Shown here: piece after piece, positions 7,138-13,863 of the stretch
How the letters are laid out: each line of letters opens with the position of its first letter
Numbering within the stretch: position 1 is the stretch's first letter
DNA from: Salibaculum sp031581025
GTDB taxonomy: Bacteria > Pseudomonadota > Alphaproteobacteria > Rhodobacterales > Rhodobacteraceae
Direction: 5' to 3' (one strand)
Length of the DNA: 17,490 bases
Assembly (NCBI RefSeq): GCF_031581025.1
Contig: NZ_JAVLCA010000048.1
Notes under the pieces: generated by a model
The model's input: only the letters and a program-made list of their open reading frames with translations
Told to the model about the DNA's origin: nothing
Databases searched by the model: none
Made by a program: the position numbers and the translations under genes

Positions 7138-7764
7138 ATGGCCGACGACACAGAGCAGCCCCAGATCTACCTCATCACTCCGGCAGAGTTCGAGCTGTCG
7201 GCCTATCCCGAGACCCTGGCGCGATTGCTGGACAACGTCGAGGTGGCCTGCGTGCGTCTCGCCCTGGGCACCCGCGAGGAAGACCGCATCGCCCGGGCCG
7301 CCGACGCCCTGCGCGAGGTCACCCATGCCCGAGACGTGGCCCTGGTGATGGACAGTCACATGCTGCTGGTCGAGCGTCTCGGGCTCGATGGCGTGCACCT
7401 GACAGACGGGGCGCGGTCGGTGCGCCAGGCGCGCAAGGACCTGGGCGCCGAGGCCATCGTCGGCGCCTTCTGCCACAACTCGCGCCACGATGGTATGACC
7501 GCGGGCGAACTGGGGGCCGATTATGTCAGCTTCGGTCCCTGCGGGGCAACACCGCTGGGTGACGGGCGGCAGGCGGACCCCGCGCTGTTCGCCTGGTGGT
7601 CGAAAATGATCGAGGTGCCCGTGGTGGCCGAGGGCGCGCTGGACGCGGACACGGTCCGCAACCTGGCCCCGGTGACGGATTTCTTCGGCATCGGCGAGGA
7701 AATCTGGGGCACCGAGGACCCGCTCGCGGCGCTGCAGGGCTTGCGCGGGGCCATGGGGGCCTAG
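7138..7764 (+). CDS. ThiE/TenI-family protein (thiamine phosphate synthase-like), active site altered
   Basis: A 208-residue TIM-barrel protein related to thiamine phosphate synthase. The fold is recognisable from YLITP (11-15), ALVMDSHMLLVERLGLDGVHL (68-88), a GAFCHNS segment and ADYVSFGPCGAT (127-138), corresponding to ThiE strands NDD, HIGQ, GVSAH and YVGLGPIYPT. Key residues of true ThiE are missing. The QxRxK pyrimidine-binding motif reads VRLAL (39-43), and the phosphate-binding Lys after the PTETK turn is replaced by Leu/Gly near 140. It is therefore unlikely to be the organism's main thiamine phosphate synthase. Annotation pipelines usually call such alphaproteobacterial proteins thiamine phosphate synthase. 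No other thiamine gene is near. The ATG at 7138 fits the family N-terminus. Confidence 0.85.
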   Translation: MADDTEQPQIYLITPAEFELSAYPETLARLLDNVEVACVRLALGTREEDRIARAADALREVTHARDVALVMDSHMLLVERLGLDGVHLTDGARSVRQARKDLGAEAIVGAFCHNSRHDGMTAGELGADYVSFGPCGATPLGDGRQADPALFAWWSKMIEVPVVAEGALDADTVRNLAPVTDFFGIGEEIWGTEDPLAALQGLRGAMGA

Positions 7765-7786
7765 GACCGCGACGTCCTGTCGGGCA

Positions 7787-7804
7787 CGGCGCGGCAACGC
7801 GCCG
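7787..7804. terminator. Possible bidirectional terminator hairpin with GCAA tetraloop
   Basis: CGGCGCG-GCAA-CGCGCCG is a perfect seven-base-pair hairpin in the 77-base gap between the convergent ThiE-like gene and olsA. In the plus-strand transcript the loop is the GNRA tetraloop GCAA. No T-tract follows on either strand, so it may stabilise 3' ends rather than terminate by itself. Confidence 0.35.
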
Positions 7805-7841
7805 CTCGGGTAACCGTGGTATCGTTTGCACCGCGCGGCCC

Positions 7842-8675
7842 TTACCCCGCCAGCACACCCGCCTGTTGCAGTCCGCCGCGCACCGTCTGCTCCAGCGCCG
7901 CGGCCAGCGCCTTGCGGGTGTCGAAATCGGCAACGGCCAGCGGCGCATGGTAGACCACGGTCACCGTGCCCTGCGGGCGCTGCGCCAGCGTCGCCAACAG
8001 ATGCGGGGCGAAGTCCATGTCGCCCCACCAGCCATAGAGCCGCGGGTCGGTGCCCTCGGGCGCTGTGTAGATCACCGAAACGGGCTGAACGCGCAGCGTC
8101 TCGCGGAAGGCCGGGGCGAAGAAGGCCTCGAACAGAGTCGGCTTGAAGGGCAGCACCCGCCGCCCGTCGGTCGAGGTGCCTTCGGGAAAGAACAGAAGCT
8201 TGTGCCCAAGCGCCAGCCGGGCCCGGAAGGTTTCGACCTGCCCCCGCGCCGCGCCGCGCGCGCGGGCGATGAAGACCGTGCCCGTGGCGCGCGCCAGCCA
8301 GCCGATGCCGGGCCAGCCCGCGACCTCGGACTTGGCGACAAAATAGATCCGTTGGGCGGCATTGAGCGCGAAGATATCAAGCCAGCTTGAATGGTTTGCC
8401 ACCACCGCGCCGGGGCCGGTCATCGGCCGGCCTACCCTGCCGTACGTCATGCCGAGGATGCGAAAGGCGTTGCGGCAGACCACCTGCGTGACGAAGGGTG
8501 TCCAGGGGCGGCCCGCCCCGAAGACCGGCCGTTCCACAAGGCGCAGCAGCAGCGCGACCGCCAGCCCGCCAAATACAAGCCCGACCAGAGGAATGCCGCG
8601 CAGGGCGGCCAGGGCCCAGCCTGCCGCGCCGATGCGATCCCGCGCGGGCAGGTCGTCCGAGTGCCAGGTGCTCAC
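7842..8675 (-). CDS. olsA: Lyso-ornithine lipid O-acyltransferase (PlsC family)
   Basis: A 277-residue membrane-associated 1-acyl-glycerol-3-phosphate acyltransferase-type enzyme. It has the catalytic H-X4-D motif NHSSWLD (His95, Asp100) and the acceptor-binding FFPEGTS motif (162-168), with one or two hydrophobic segments near residues 20-45. Next to OlsB it should add the second, ester-linked acyl chain to lyso-ornithine lipid, giving a phosphorus-free ornithine lipid. A role in phosphatidic acid synthesis is the alternative. The start is a GTG at 8675 overlapping the olsB stop by four bases (GTGTGA). The next in-frame ATG lies downstream of essential sequence, and the upstream open frame runs through olsB. 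The coupling supports the OlsB partnership. Confidence 0.85.
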   Translation of the reverse strand: MSTWHSDDLPARDRIGAAGWALAALRGIPLVGLVFGGLAVALLLRLVERPVFGAGRPWTPFVTQVVCRNAFRILGMTYGRVGRPMTGPGAVVANHSSWLDIFALNAAQRIYFVAKSEVAGWPGIGWLARATGTVFIARARGAARGQVETFRARLALGHKLLFFPEGTSTDGRRVLPFKPTLFEAFFAPAFRETLRVQPVSVIYTAPEGTDPRLYGWWGDMDFAPHLLATLAQRPQGTVTVVYHAPLAVADFDTRKALAAALEQTVRGGLQQAGVLAG

Positions 8676-9436
8676 ACCCGCGCCCCGGCATAGAGCGCCC
8701 GGCCGCGCGCGCTCATCTCGGCGGTGTCCACCACCAGGCAGACATCGGTGGTGTTGAAGGCATGGTCGACATAGGCCCCCGCGCCCACGCCACCGCCCAA
8801 CCGCAGGTAGGCCTTGATCAGCGGCGGCATCTGCCGCAACGCCGCCGGGCGATCCAGGCGGTCCTCGGGTATCCTGTCCATCGGCTCGAACACCCGCGCG
8901 CGTACCCGCAACGGCGCAGGCGCCAAGTGCCGGTAATGCAAAAGCGACAGCGGCTTGGCCAGCGCCCCGGGGTCGGTGCCGTGGAAACTGGCCACGCCGA
9001 ACAGGATCTCGGCGCCACTGTCGCGCACATGGGCGGCCAACCCCTGCCAAAGATGGAACAGCGCGTGACCGTCGCGGTAGTCGGGATGCACGCAGGACCG
9101 GCCCATTTCCAGCAGCGTCCGCCCCGAACTGCGCAGCGGCGCGAGGTCGTATTCGGCCTCGGAATAGAATTGCCCCGCCGCGCGCGCCGCCTGTGCATCC
9201 ATCAGGCGATAGACCCCGACGACCTGGTCGCCCTCGGGCCGGGCGCGGTCGCGCAGCAACAGGTGGCTGGCATAGGCGTCGAAATCGTCCTGTTCGAGTC
9301 CGGCCGTATGATCGACGCCGTCGCCGCCGGCCCCCATCTCGGCCACGAAGACGCGATAACGCAGGGCCTGGGCCGCACGCCGGTCTTGCGACGTGCGCGC
9401 CAGCGCGGTTTCGAATCGGGGGGCGGGCCGGGTCAT
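8672..9436 (-). CDS. olsB: L-ornithine N-alpha-acyltransferase (OlsB, GNAT-like)
   Basis: A 254-residue protein of the OlsB/'putative hemolysin' (COG3176) family, which transfers a 3-hydroxyacyl chain from acyl-carrier protein to the alpha-amino group of ornithine, the first step of ornithine lipid synthesis. Family features are RYRVFVAEMG (25-34), the acidic DxFDxYASHLLL segment, VGVYRL, SEAEYDL, LLEMGRSCVHPDYRDG and the C-terminal PPLIKAYLRLGG with DHAFNTTDVCLV. The ATG at 9436 is the start closest to the conserved region. An earlier ATG 37 codons upstream adds only low-complexity Arg/Pro sequence and crosses the likely promoter. It is cotranscribed with olsA. Such lipids matter when phosphate is scarce. 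Confidence 0.88.
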   Translation of the reverse strand: MTRPAPRFETALARTSQDRRAAQALRYRVFVAEMGAGGDGVDHTAGLEQDDFDAYASHLLLRDRARPEGDQVVGVYRLMDAQAARAAGQFYSEAEYDLAPLRSSGRTLLEMGRSCVHPDYRDGHALFHLWQGLAAHVRDSGAEILFGVASFHGTDPGALAKPLSLLHYRHLAPAPLRVRARVFEPMDRIPEDRLDRPAALRQMPPLIKAYLRLGGGVGAGAYVDHAFNTTDVCLVVDTAEMSARGRALYAGARV

Positions 9437-9467
9437 TCTGGGATCACGGTCTGGGGAACACGCGCGC

Positions 9468-9496
9468 CTTCTAGGACGCGGGCCCGGCCTTGGCAA
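9468..9496 (-). promoter_or_regulatory. Likely promoter of olsB-olsA
   Basis: On the minus strand TTGCCA (9496-9491) and TAGAAG (9473-9468) are 17 bases apart, matching consensus at 5 of 6 and 4 of 6 positions. Transcription would start near 9461, giving a 25-base leader. I see no clear PhoB box, so regulation by phosphate is not supported by the sequence. Confidence 0.5.
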
Positions 9497-9562
9497 CGGG
9501 CCGCGCGCTGCCACTGCGAAACGCAACTCTTGCGGGTATCCGCACAAGCCCTTAACGTCGCG

Positions 9563-9745
9563 TCACCCCGACCCGACGAGGATCAGCATGACGCGTCTGC
9601 CATCCAGAACAACCTTGCCCTCGTCAGGGAATGTTACCGTAACCCGACCGCCGATGTTCGATTGCACCTGTCCCACGCCCCAGTCCGGCCGGTCCGGGTG
9701 GCGTACCAGCATCCCCGGTTCCAGAAAGCTGTTGTTATCCTCCAT
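9563..9745 (-). CDS. DUF3553 family small protein
   Basis: A 60-residue protein matching DUF3553, a family of unknown function common in alphaproteobacteria. Nearly the whole length is the domain: LEPGMLVRHPDRPDWGVGQV (9-28) followed by GGRVTVTFPDEGKVVLDG. The pattern G-x-x-V-x-H-(x)-WG-x-G-x-V, then V-x-F-x-x-x-G-x-K, resembles the small beta-barrel (Tudor/KOW-like) domain at the C-terminus of UvrD/PcrA helicases, so binding to nucleic acid or RNA polymerase is a guess. The ATG at 9745 shares the palindrome CATG (9743-9746) with the divergent chpT start. An upstream ATG 13 codons earlier is possible but not family-like. A possible Shine-Dalgarno, AGGGA, lies inside chpT. Confidence 0.85.
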   Translation of the reverse strand: MEDNNSFLEPGMLVRHPDRPDWGVGQVQSNIGGRVTVTFPDEGKVVLDGRRVMLILVGSG

Positions 9746-10334
9746 GTCCGTCCCTGACCTTTCCGCCCTGATCGGCTCTCGCATTTGTCATGACATCATC
9801 AGCCCACTTGGGGCAATCGGCAACGGTGTCGAGCTTCTCGCGCTCTCGCAGGCCGCAGCGCCCGAGGAAATAGAGCTGATCAATCGCAGCGTGGCCAATG
9901 CCAACGCCAAGGTCCAGCTTTTCCGGCTGGCCTTCGGCACCGCCGATCCGGACCAGAGCGTGGCCGCCGCCGAGATCGCCACCCTGCTGGGCGCCTATTT
10001 TGCCGAAAGCAAGACCACCTGCGAGGTGCCGCAGGCCAATCCCCTACCCCGCCCCGAAGCCAAGGCGGCCCTGCTTGCCACCCTGTGTCTGGACAGCGCC
10101 CTGCCCCGCGGCGGCACGATCCGCCTGACCCGCAGCGGCACCCGCTGGACTGTGGCGGCGACGGGCGCGCTGAAGCCCGACCCGGAGAGCTGGGCCGCAC
10201 TGGAGGGCGCGGCGCCGGCGCAGGCCCCGACGGCCAGCACGGTGCACTTCGCCCTGTTGCCGCAGGCGCTGGCCGATCTGGGCCGCGACGCCCGGATCAT
10301 CCGCGCGCCCGAGCAGCTGGCCATTGCCTTCTAG
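9744..10334 (+). CDS. chpT: Histidine phosphotransferase ChpT
   Basis: A 196-residue protein matching ChpT, which carries phosphate from the hybrid kinase CckA to the response regulators CtrA and CpdR. In Rhodobacteraceae this relay controls motility and gene transfer agent production rather than being essential. The phospho-acceptor is His16 in SRICHDIISPLGAIGNGVEL (12-31), at the start of the dimerising helical hairpin. The second half (ATLCLDSALPRGGTIRL onward) corresponds to the degenerate ATPase-like fold that lacks ATP-binding motifs. The ATG at 9744 leaves seven residues before the conserved LIGSRICHD, usual for roseobacter homologues. There is no clear Shine-Dalgarno; the preceding TCCTCC is the reverse of one. 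The gene overlaps neighbours at both ends (CATG at the start, CTAG at the stop), so its promoter must lie inside the DUF3553 gene. Confidence 0.92.
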   Translation: MSVPDLSALIGSRICHDIISPLGAIGNGVELLALSQAAAPEEIELINRSVANANAKVQLFRLAFGTADPDQSVAAAEIATLLGAYFAESKTTCEVPQANPLPRPEAKAALLATLCLDSALPRGGTIRLTRSGTRWTVAATGALKPDPESWAALEGAAPAQAPTASTVHFALLPQALADLGRDARIIRAPEQLAIAF

Positions 10335-11572
10335 CCGCGCACCGTCCCGTCGCCCTCGACCAGGTACTTGAAGCTCGTCAGTTGTGCCGCCCCCACGGGG
10401 CCGCGGGCGTGCATCTTCCCGGTGGCGATGCCGATCTCGGCGCCCATGCCGAATTCCCCACCATCGGCGAACTGCGTCGAGGCGTTGCGCATCAGGATGG
10501 CGCTGTCGAGCCGCGTGAAGAAATGCGCCGCCGCCGCGTCGTCCTCGGTCAGGATCGCGTCGGTGTGACTGGAGCCGTAGCGGCGGATATGAGCCAGGGC
10601 TTCGTCAATGTTCTCGACGACTTTCGCGGCGATCTTCATGTCAAGGTATTCCATGCCCCAGTCCGCCTCGGTCGCAGGACAAGAACAGTCCAGACCCTCT
10701 ACATGAACTTCGACGCCTGCGGCCCTGAGATCATTGACGATCTCCTGCCCAAGACCTGCGGCCTCGCGGTGCACCAGCAGGCATTCGGCGGCGCCGCAGA
10801 TGCCCGTGCGCCGGGTCTTGGCGTTCAGGACCACCCGCCGGGCCTTTTCGGGGTCGGCGGCCTTGTCGATATAGATGTGCACGATGCCTTCGAGATGGGC
10901 AAAGACCGGCACCCGCGCCTCGCGCTGGACCAGACCGACCAGCCCCTTGCCGCCGCGCGGGACGATCACGTCGATGGTCTCGACCATGGTCAGCATCTGC
11001 TGCACCGCCGCGCGGTCGCGGGTCGGCACCAGCTGGATCGCGTGCTCCGGCAGGTCCGCCGCCATCAGCCCCTCGACCATGCAGGCATGGATCGCGCGCG
11101 AGGAATTGAACCCCTCCGAGCCCCCGCGCAGGATCACGGCATTGCCCGACTTGAGACAAAGCGCCCCGGCATCGGCGGTCACATTGGGGCGGCTTTCATA
11201 GATCACGCCCACGACGCCCAGCGGTGTGCGCACGCGGCGGATGTGCAGCCCGCTGGGCCGGTCCCAGGCCTCGATCACCTGGCCCACGGGATCCTCCTGC
11301 GCGGCCACCGCGCGCAGTCCGTCGCAGATGCCCTGGATGCGGGTCTCGTCCAGCATCAGCCGGTCCAGCATCGCCGGGGACAGCCCCTTGTCACGGCCAA
11401 AGGCCATGTCGGCGGCGTTGGCCTCGACGATCTCGGCGCGGGCCGTCCAGACCGCCTCGGCAGCGGCTTCCAGCGCCTGTCGCTTGGCCGCGGCGGGCGC
11501 GAAGGCCAGTTCGGCGGCGGCGGCCTTCGCGTTCCGTCCAAGTTCTGCCATCATGGTGTCGATCTCGCTCAT
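10331..11572 (-). CDS. proA: Glutamate-5-semialdehyde dehydrogenase (gamma-glutamyl phosphate reductase)
   Basis: A 413-residue NADPH-dependent enzyme that reduces gamma-glutamyl phosphate to glutamate-5-semialdehyde, the second step of proline synthesis. The nucleophilic cysteine is Cys249 in TGICGAAECLLVHR. Other family segments are TPLGVVGVIYESRPNVT, LKSGNAVILRGGSE, VPRGGKGLV and VFAHLEGIVHIYID, and the C-terminal GRGPVGAAQLTS type motif is present as ARGPVGAAQLTSFKY. The length agrees with E. coli ProA (417). AAGGAAGAAGG precedes the ATG, and the gene begins 16 bases after the proB stop. Its TAG shares a CTAG with the convergent chpT stop, leaving no room for a separate terminator. Confidence 0.97.
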   Translation of the reverse strand: MSEIDTMMAELGRNAKAAAAELAFAPAAAKRQALEAAAEAVWTARAEIVEANAADMAFGRDKGLSPAMLDRLMLDETRIQGICDGLRAVAAQEDPVGQVIEAWDRPSGLHIRRVRTPLGVVGVIYESRPNVTADAGALCLKSGNAVILRGGSEGFNSSRAIHACMVEGLMAADLPEHAIQLVPTRDRAAVQQMLTMVETIDVIVPRGGKGLVGLVQREARVPVFAHLEGIVHIYIDKAADPEKARRVVLNAKTRRTGICGAAECLLVHREAAGLGQEIVNDLRAAGVEVHVEGLDCSCPATEADWGMEYLDMKIAAKVVENIDEALAHIRRYGSSHTDAILTEDDAAAAHFFTRLDSAILMRNASTQFADGGEFGMGAEIGIATGKMHARGPVGAAQLTSFKYLVEGDGTVRG

Positions 11573-11588
11573 GTCGCCCTTCTTCCTT

Positions 11589-12695
11589 TCATGTCACAAG
11601 GTCGTCGCGGTGGATCAGAACCGCGCGGCCCGGGTAGCCCAGGATATCCTCGATCTCGTCGCTGCGGTGCCCGGCGATGGCGCGTGTCTCGGCAGCGCTG
11701 TAGCGGCTCAGGCCGGTGGCCAGCACCTTGCCGCCCATGTCCGCGACAGTCACCGGGTCGCCGCGCTGGAAATGGCCCGAGACCCCGGCCACGCCGGCCG
11801 GCAGCAGGCTGTTGCCGCCCGCCAGCGCCCGCGCCGCGCCCGCGTCCACGGTAAGCGTGCCGCGCGGCTTCATCGCCGCGATCCAGCCCTTGCGGGCGAC
11901 ATGCCGGTCCTGCTGCGGGGGGAACCAGGTGGCCGGGGCCCCCTCGGCCAGCGCCCGCAGGGGCCGCAGTTTCGATCCTTCGGTGATCGCCATGGCACAG
12001 CCCGAGGCCATGGCCGTCTTGGCCGCCGAAAGCTTGGTCTTCATGCCGCCCTTGGACAGGCCCGACCCGGCGTCGCCCGCCATGGCCTCGATCTCGGGTG
12101 TGATCTCCTCGATCAGGTCGAACCGCCGCGCGCCGGGGTCCGTCTGCGGGTTGCCGGAATAGAGCCCGTCGACATCCGACAGCAGGATCAGCTGATCGGC
12201 CAGCACCGTCATCGCCACGCGGGCGGCCAGCCGGTCGTTGTCGCCGTAGCGGATCTCGTCGGTGGCCACGGTGTCGTTCTCGTTGACGATGGGCACGGCC
12301 CCCATGCCCAGCAGGGTTTCCAGCGTCGCGCGCGAGTTGAGAAAGCGCCGGCGGTTCTGGGTGTCGTCGAGCGTGACCAGAACCTGCGCGGTGGTGATGC
12401 CGTGCGGGGCCAGCGCCTCTTCATAGGCGCGGGCCAGGCGGATCTGGCCCACCGCGGCGGCCGCCTGCGACTGTTCCAGCGTGAGCGCCCCTGGGCCGAG
12501 CCCCAGCACCCCGCGCCCCAGCGCGATGGAGCCCGAGGAGACCATCACGACATCCGCGCCCAGCCCCTTGAGCCAGGCCACGTCCTGCGCCAGCGCCTCG
12601 AGCCAGCCTGCGCGCAGCGTGCCGCTGGCCCGGTCCACCAGCAGGGCCGAGCCGATCTTGACGACAACGCGCTTGGCCTCGCTCAGGGGTGCCAC
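11589..12695 (-). CDS. proB: Glutamate 5-kinase with C-terminal PUA domain
   Basis: A 368-residue kinase that makes gamma-glutamyl phosphate, the first and usually proline-inhibited step of proline synthesis. The amino-acid kinase domain shows VVVKIGSALLVD (9-20), MVSSGSIALGRG, PIVNENDTVATDEI with GDNDRLAA, LLSDVDGLYSGNP and GLSKGGMKTKLSAAK. The last roughly 95 residues form a PUA domain (GTLTVDAGAARAL, SLLPAGV, FQRGDPVTV). The length equals that of E. coli ProB (367). The start is a GTG at 12695 inside the last codons of obgE, with a 13-base overlap. AGAGGA lies nine bases before it. The open frame continues upstream through obgE only as a shadow. Transcription is expected to be shared with obgE and proA. 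Confidence 0.96.
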   Translation of the reverse strand: MAPLSEAKRVVVKIGSALLVDRASGTLRAGWLEALAQDVAWLKGLGADVVMVSSGSIALGRGVLGLGPGALTLEQSQAAAAVGQIRLARAYEEALAPHGITTAQVLVTLDDTQNRRRFLNSRATLETLLGMGAVPIVNENDTVATDEIRYGDNDRLAARVAMTVLADQLILLSDVDGLYSGNPQTDPGARRFDLIEEITPEIEAMAGDAGSGLSKGGMKTKLSAAKTAMASGCAMAITEGSKLRPLRALAEGAPATWFPPQQDRHVARKGWIAAMKPRGTLTVDAGAARALAGGNSLLPAGVAGVSGHFQRGDPVTVADMGGKVLATGLSRYSAAETRAIAGHRSDEIEDILGYPGRAVLIHRDDLVT

Positions 12696-13723
12696 CTGTC
12701 CTCGTCCTCTTGCTCGTCTTGCTTGCGCCGCAGACGGTCCGAGTCGATCTGCGCGCGCAGGGCGCGCAGGACGTCCGTGACCCCCTCGCCCGTCGCGCCG
12801 GACATCTGCAGCACCTGTGCCCCGGTGCCTGCCGCAATCTCCTCGGCAAGGAAGGCGCGTTCCTCGGGGTCCAGCGTGTCGATCTTGTTGAGCACGGTCA
12901 CCCGCGGCTTGTCCCCCAGCGCGCCGGCATAGGCCTCGAGCTCGTCGATGATGGTGCGGTAATCGCCCACCGGGTCGCCCGAGGTGCCGTCGATCAGGTG
13001 CAGCAGCACCGCGCAACGCTCCACATGGCCAAGAAAGCGGTCGCCCAGCCCGCGCCCCTTGTGTGCGCCCGCGATCAGGCCGGGGATATCGGCCACCACG
13101 AATTCCACCCCGTCCACGCCAACGACCCCAAGGTTCGGCACCAGCGTGGTGAACGGATAATCGGCCACCTTGGGCCGCGCGTTCGAGGTGGCGGCAAGGA
13201 AGGTCGATTTGCCCGCATTGGGCAGGCCCAGAAGGCCGACGTCCGCGATCAGTTTCAGACGCAGCCAGATGACCCGCTCGACCCCGTCCTGGCCCGGATT
13301 CGCACGCCGTGGGGCCCGGTTGGTCGAGGTGGTGAAGCGCAGGTTGCCCCAGCCGCCGTTGCCGCCCTTGGCCAGAACCACCCGCTGGCCCACTTCGGTA
13401 AGGTCCGCCAGCACCGTCTCCTGGTCCTCGTCCAGGATCTCGGCGCCCACGGGTAGGCGCAACACGATGTCCTCGCCATCGGCGCCGGTGCGCTGGCGCC
13501 CCATGCCGCCCTGGCCGTTGCGGGCAAAGAAATGCTGTTGGTAGCGGAAGTCGATCAGGGTGTTGAGCCCCTCGACGGCCTCGGCCACGACCGAGCCGCC
13601 CTTGCCGCCATCGCCGCCATCGGGGCCGCCGTATTCGATATACTTCTCGCGCCGGAAGCTGATGCAGCCGTTGCCCCCGCTGCCGGAGCGGATGTTGACC
13701 TTGGCGAGATCGAGAAATTTCAT
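12683..13723 (-). CDS. obgE: GTPase Obg (ObgE/CgtA)
   Basis: A 346-residue GTPase that binds the 50S subunit and acts in late ribosome assembly and in growth control with ppGpp. Residues 1-158 are the glycine-rich OBG domain (KVNIRSGSGGNGCISFRREK, GGPDGGDGGKGGSV, QHFFARNGQGG). The G domain follows with G1 GLPNAGKS (166-173), the switch PFTTLVPNLGVV, G3 DIPGLI (212-217), G4 NKID (279-282) and G5 near MSGATGEG. The C-terminus is a short, charged tail, as usual in proteobacteria. The gene often follows rplU-rpmA. Here a GNAT gene and an intrinsic terminator lie between, so obgE probably has its own promoter, and it drives proB by overlap. Confidence 0.97.
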   Translation of the reverse strand: MKFLDLAKVNIRSGSGGNGCISFRREKYIEYGGPDGGDGGKGGSVVAEAVEGLNTLIDFRYQQHFFARNGQGGMGRQRTGADGEDIVLRLPVGAEILDEDQETVLADLTEVGQRVVLAKGGNGGWGNLRFTTSTNRAPRRANPGQDGVERVIWLRLKLIADVGLLGLPNAGKSTFLAATSNARPKVADYPFTTLVPNLGVVGVDGVEFVVADIPGLIAGAHKGRGLGDRFLGHVERCAVLLHLIDGTSGDPVGDYRTIIDELEAYAGALGDKPRVTVLNKIDTLDPEERAFLAEEIAAGTGAQVLQMSGATGEGVTDVLRALRAQIDSDRLRRKQDEQEDEDRWHP

Positions 13724-13755
13724 GAAGCAGGGGCCTTTCGGGCATTCAGGTGCGC

Positions 13756-13784
13756 GGAATACGGCATTGCCCCGGGCCGCTCAA
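13756..13784 (-). promoter_or_regulatory. Possible promoter of obgE-proB-proA
   Basis: On the minus strand TTGAGC (13784-13779) and TATTCC (13761-13756) are 17 bases apart. A perfect TTGACA lies further upstream (13801-13796) but has no -10 at the right distance. The leader to the obgE ATG would be about 27 bases. The tentative -35 falls at the edge of a nine-base inverted repeat. Confidence 0.35.
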
Positions 13785-13810
13785 GGGGTAGGCCGTGTCA
13801 ACGGCCCGGG
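13771..13810. repeat. Perfect 9-bp inverted repeat between the GNAT gene and obgE
   Basis: CCCGGGCCG (13771-13779) and CGGCCCGGG (13802-13810) are perfect reverse complements around a 22-base loop that contains TTGACA on the minus strand. It could be a processing or termination stem for the GNAT transcript or an operator at the obgE promoter. No T-tract follows. Confidence 0.6.
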
Positions 13811-13863
13811 CGGCGCGGCGTTGGGTCGACCGATCGCCCGCGCGCCGGGACCAGCCGCAGGCG

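Noticed and set aside
10085..11854. Plus-strand open frame of 589 codons across chpT and proA
   Set aside because: It overlaps chpT in another frame and then runs antisense to proA, and nothing in it resembles a protein family.
11226..12932. Plus-strand open frame of 568 codons antisense to proA and proB
   Set aside because: Its Arg/Gln/His/Gly-rich composition is a high-G+C shadow of the real genes, without a Shine-Dalgarno or family match.
11589..13745. 718-codon open frame reading as a fusion of obgE-region sequence to glutamate kinase
   Set aside because: Only the last 368 codons are ProB. The first part is an out-of-frame reading of obgE, so no fusion exists.
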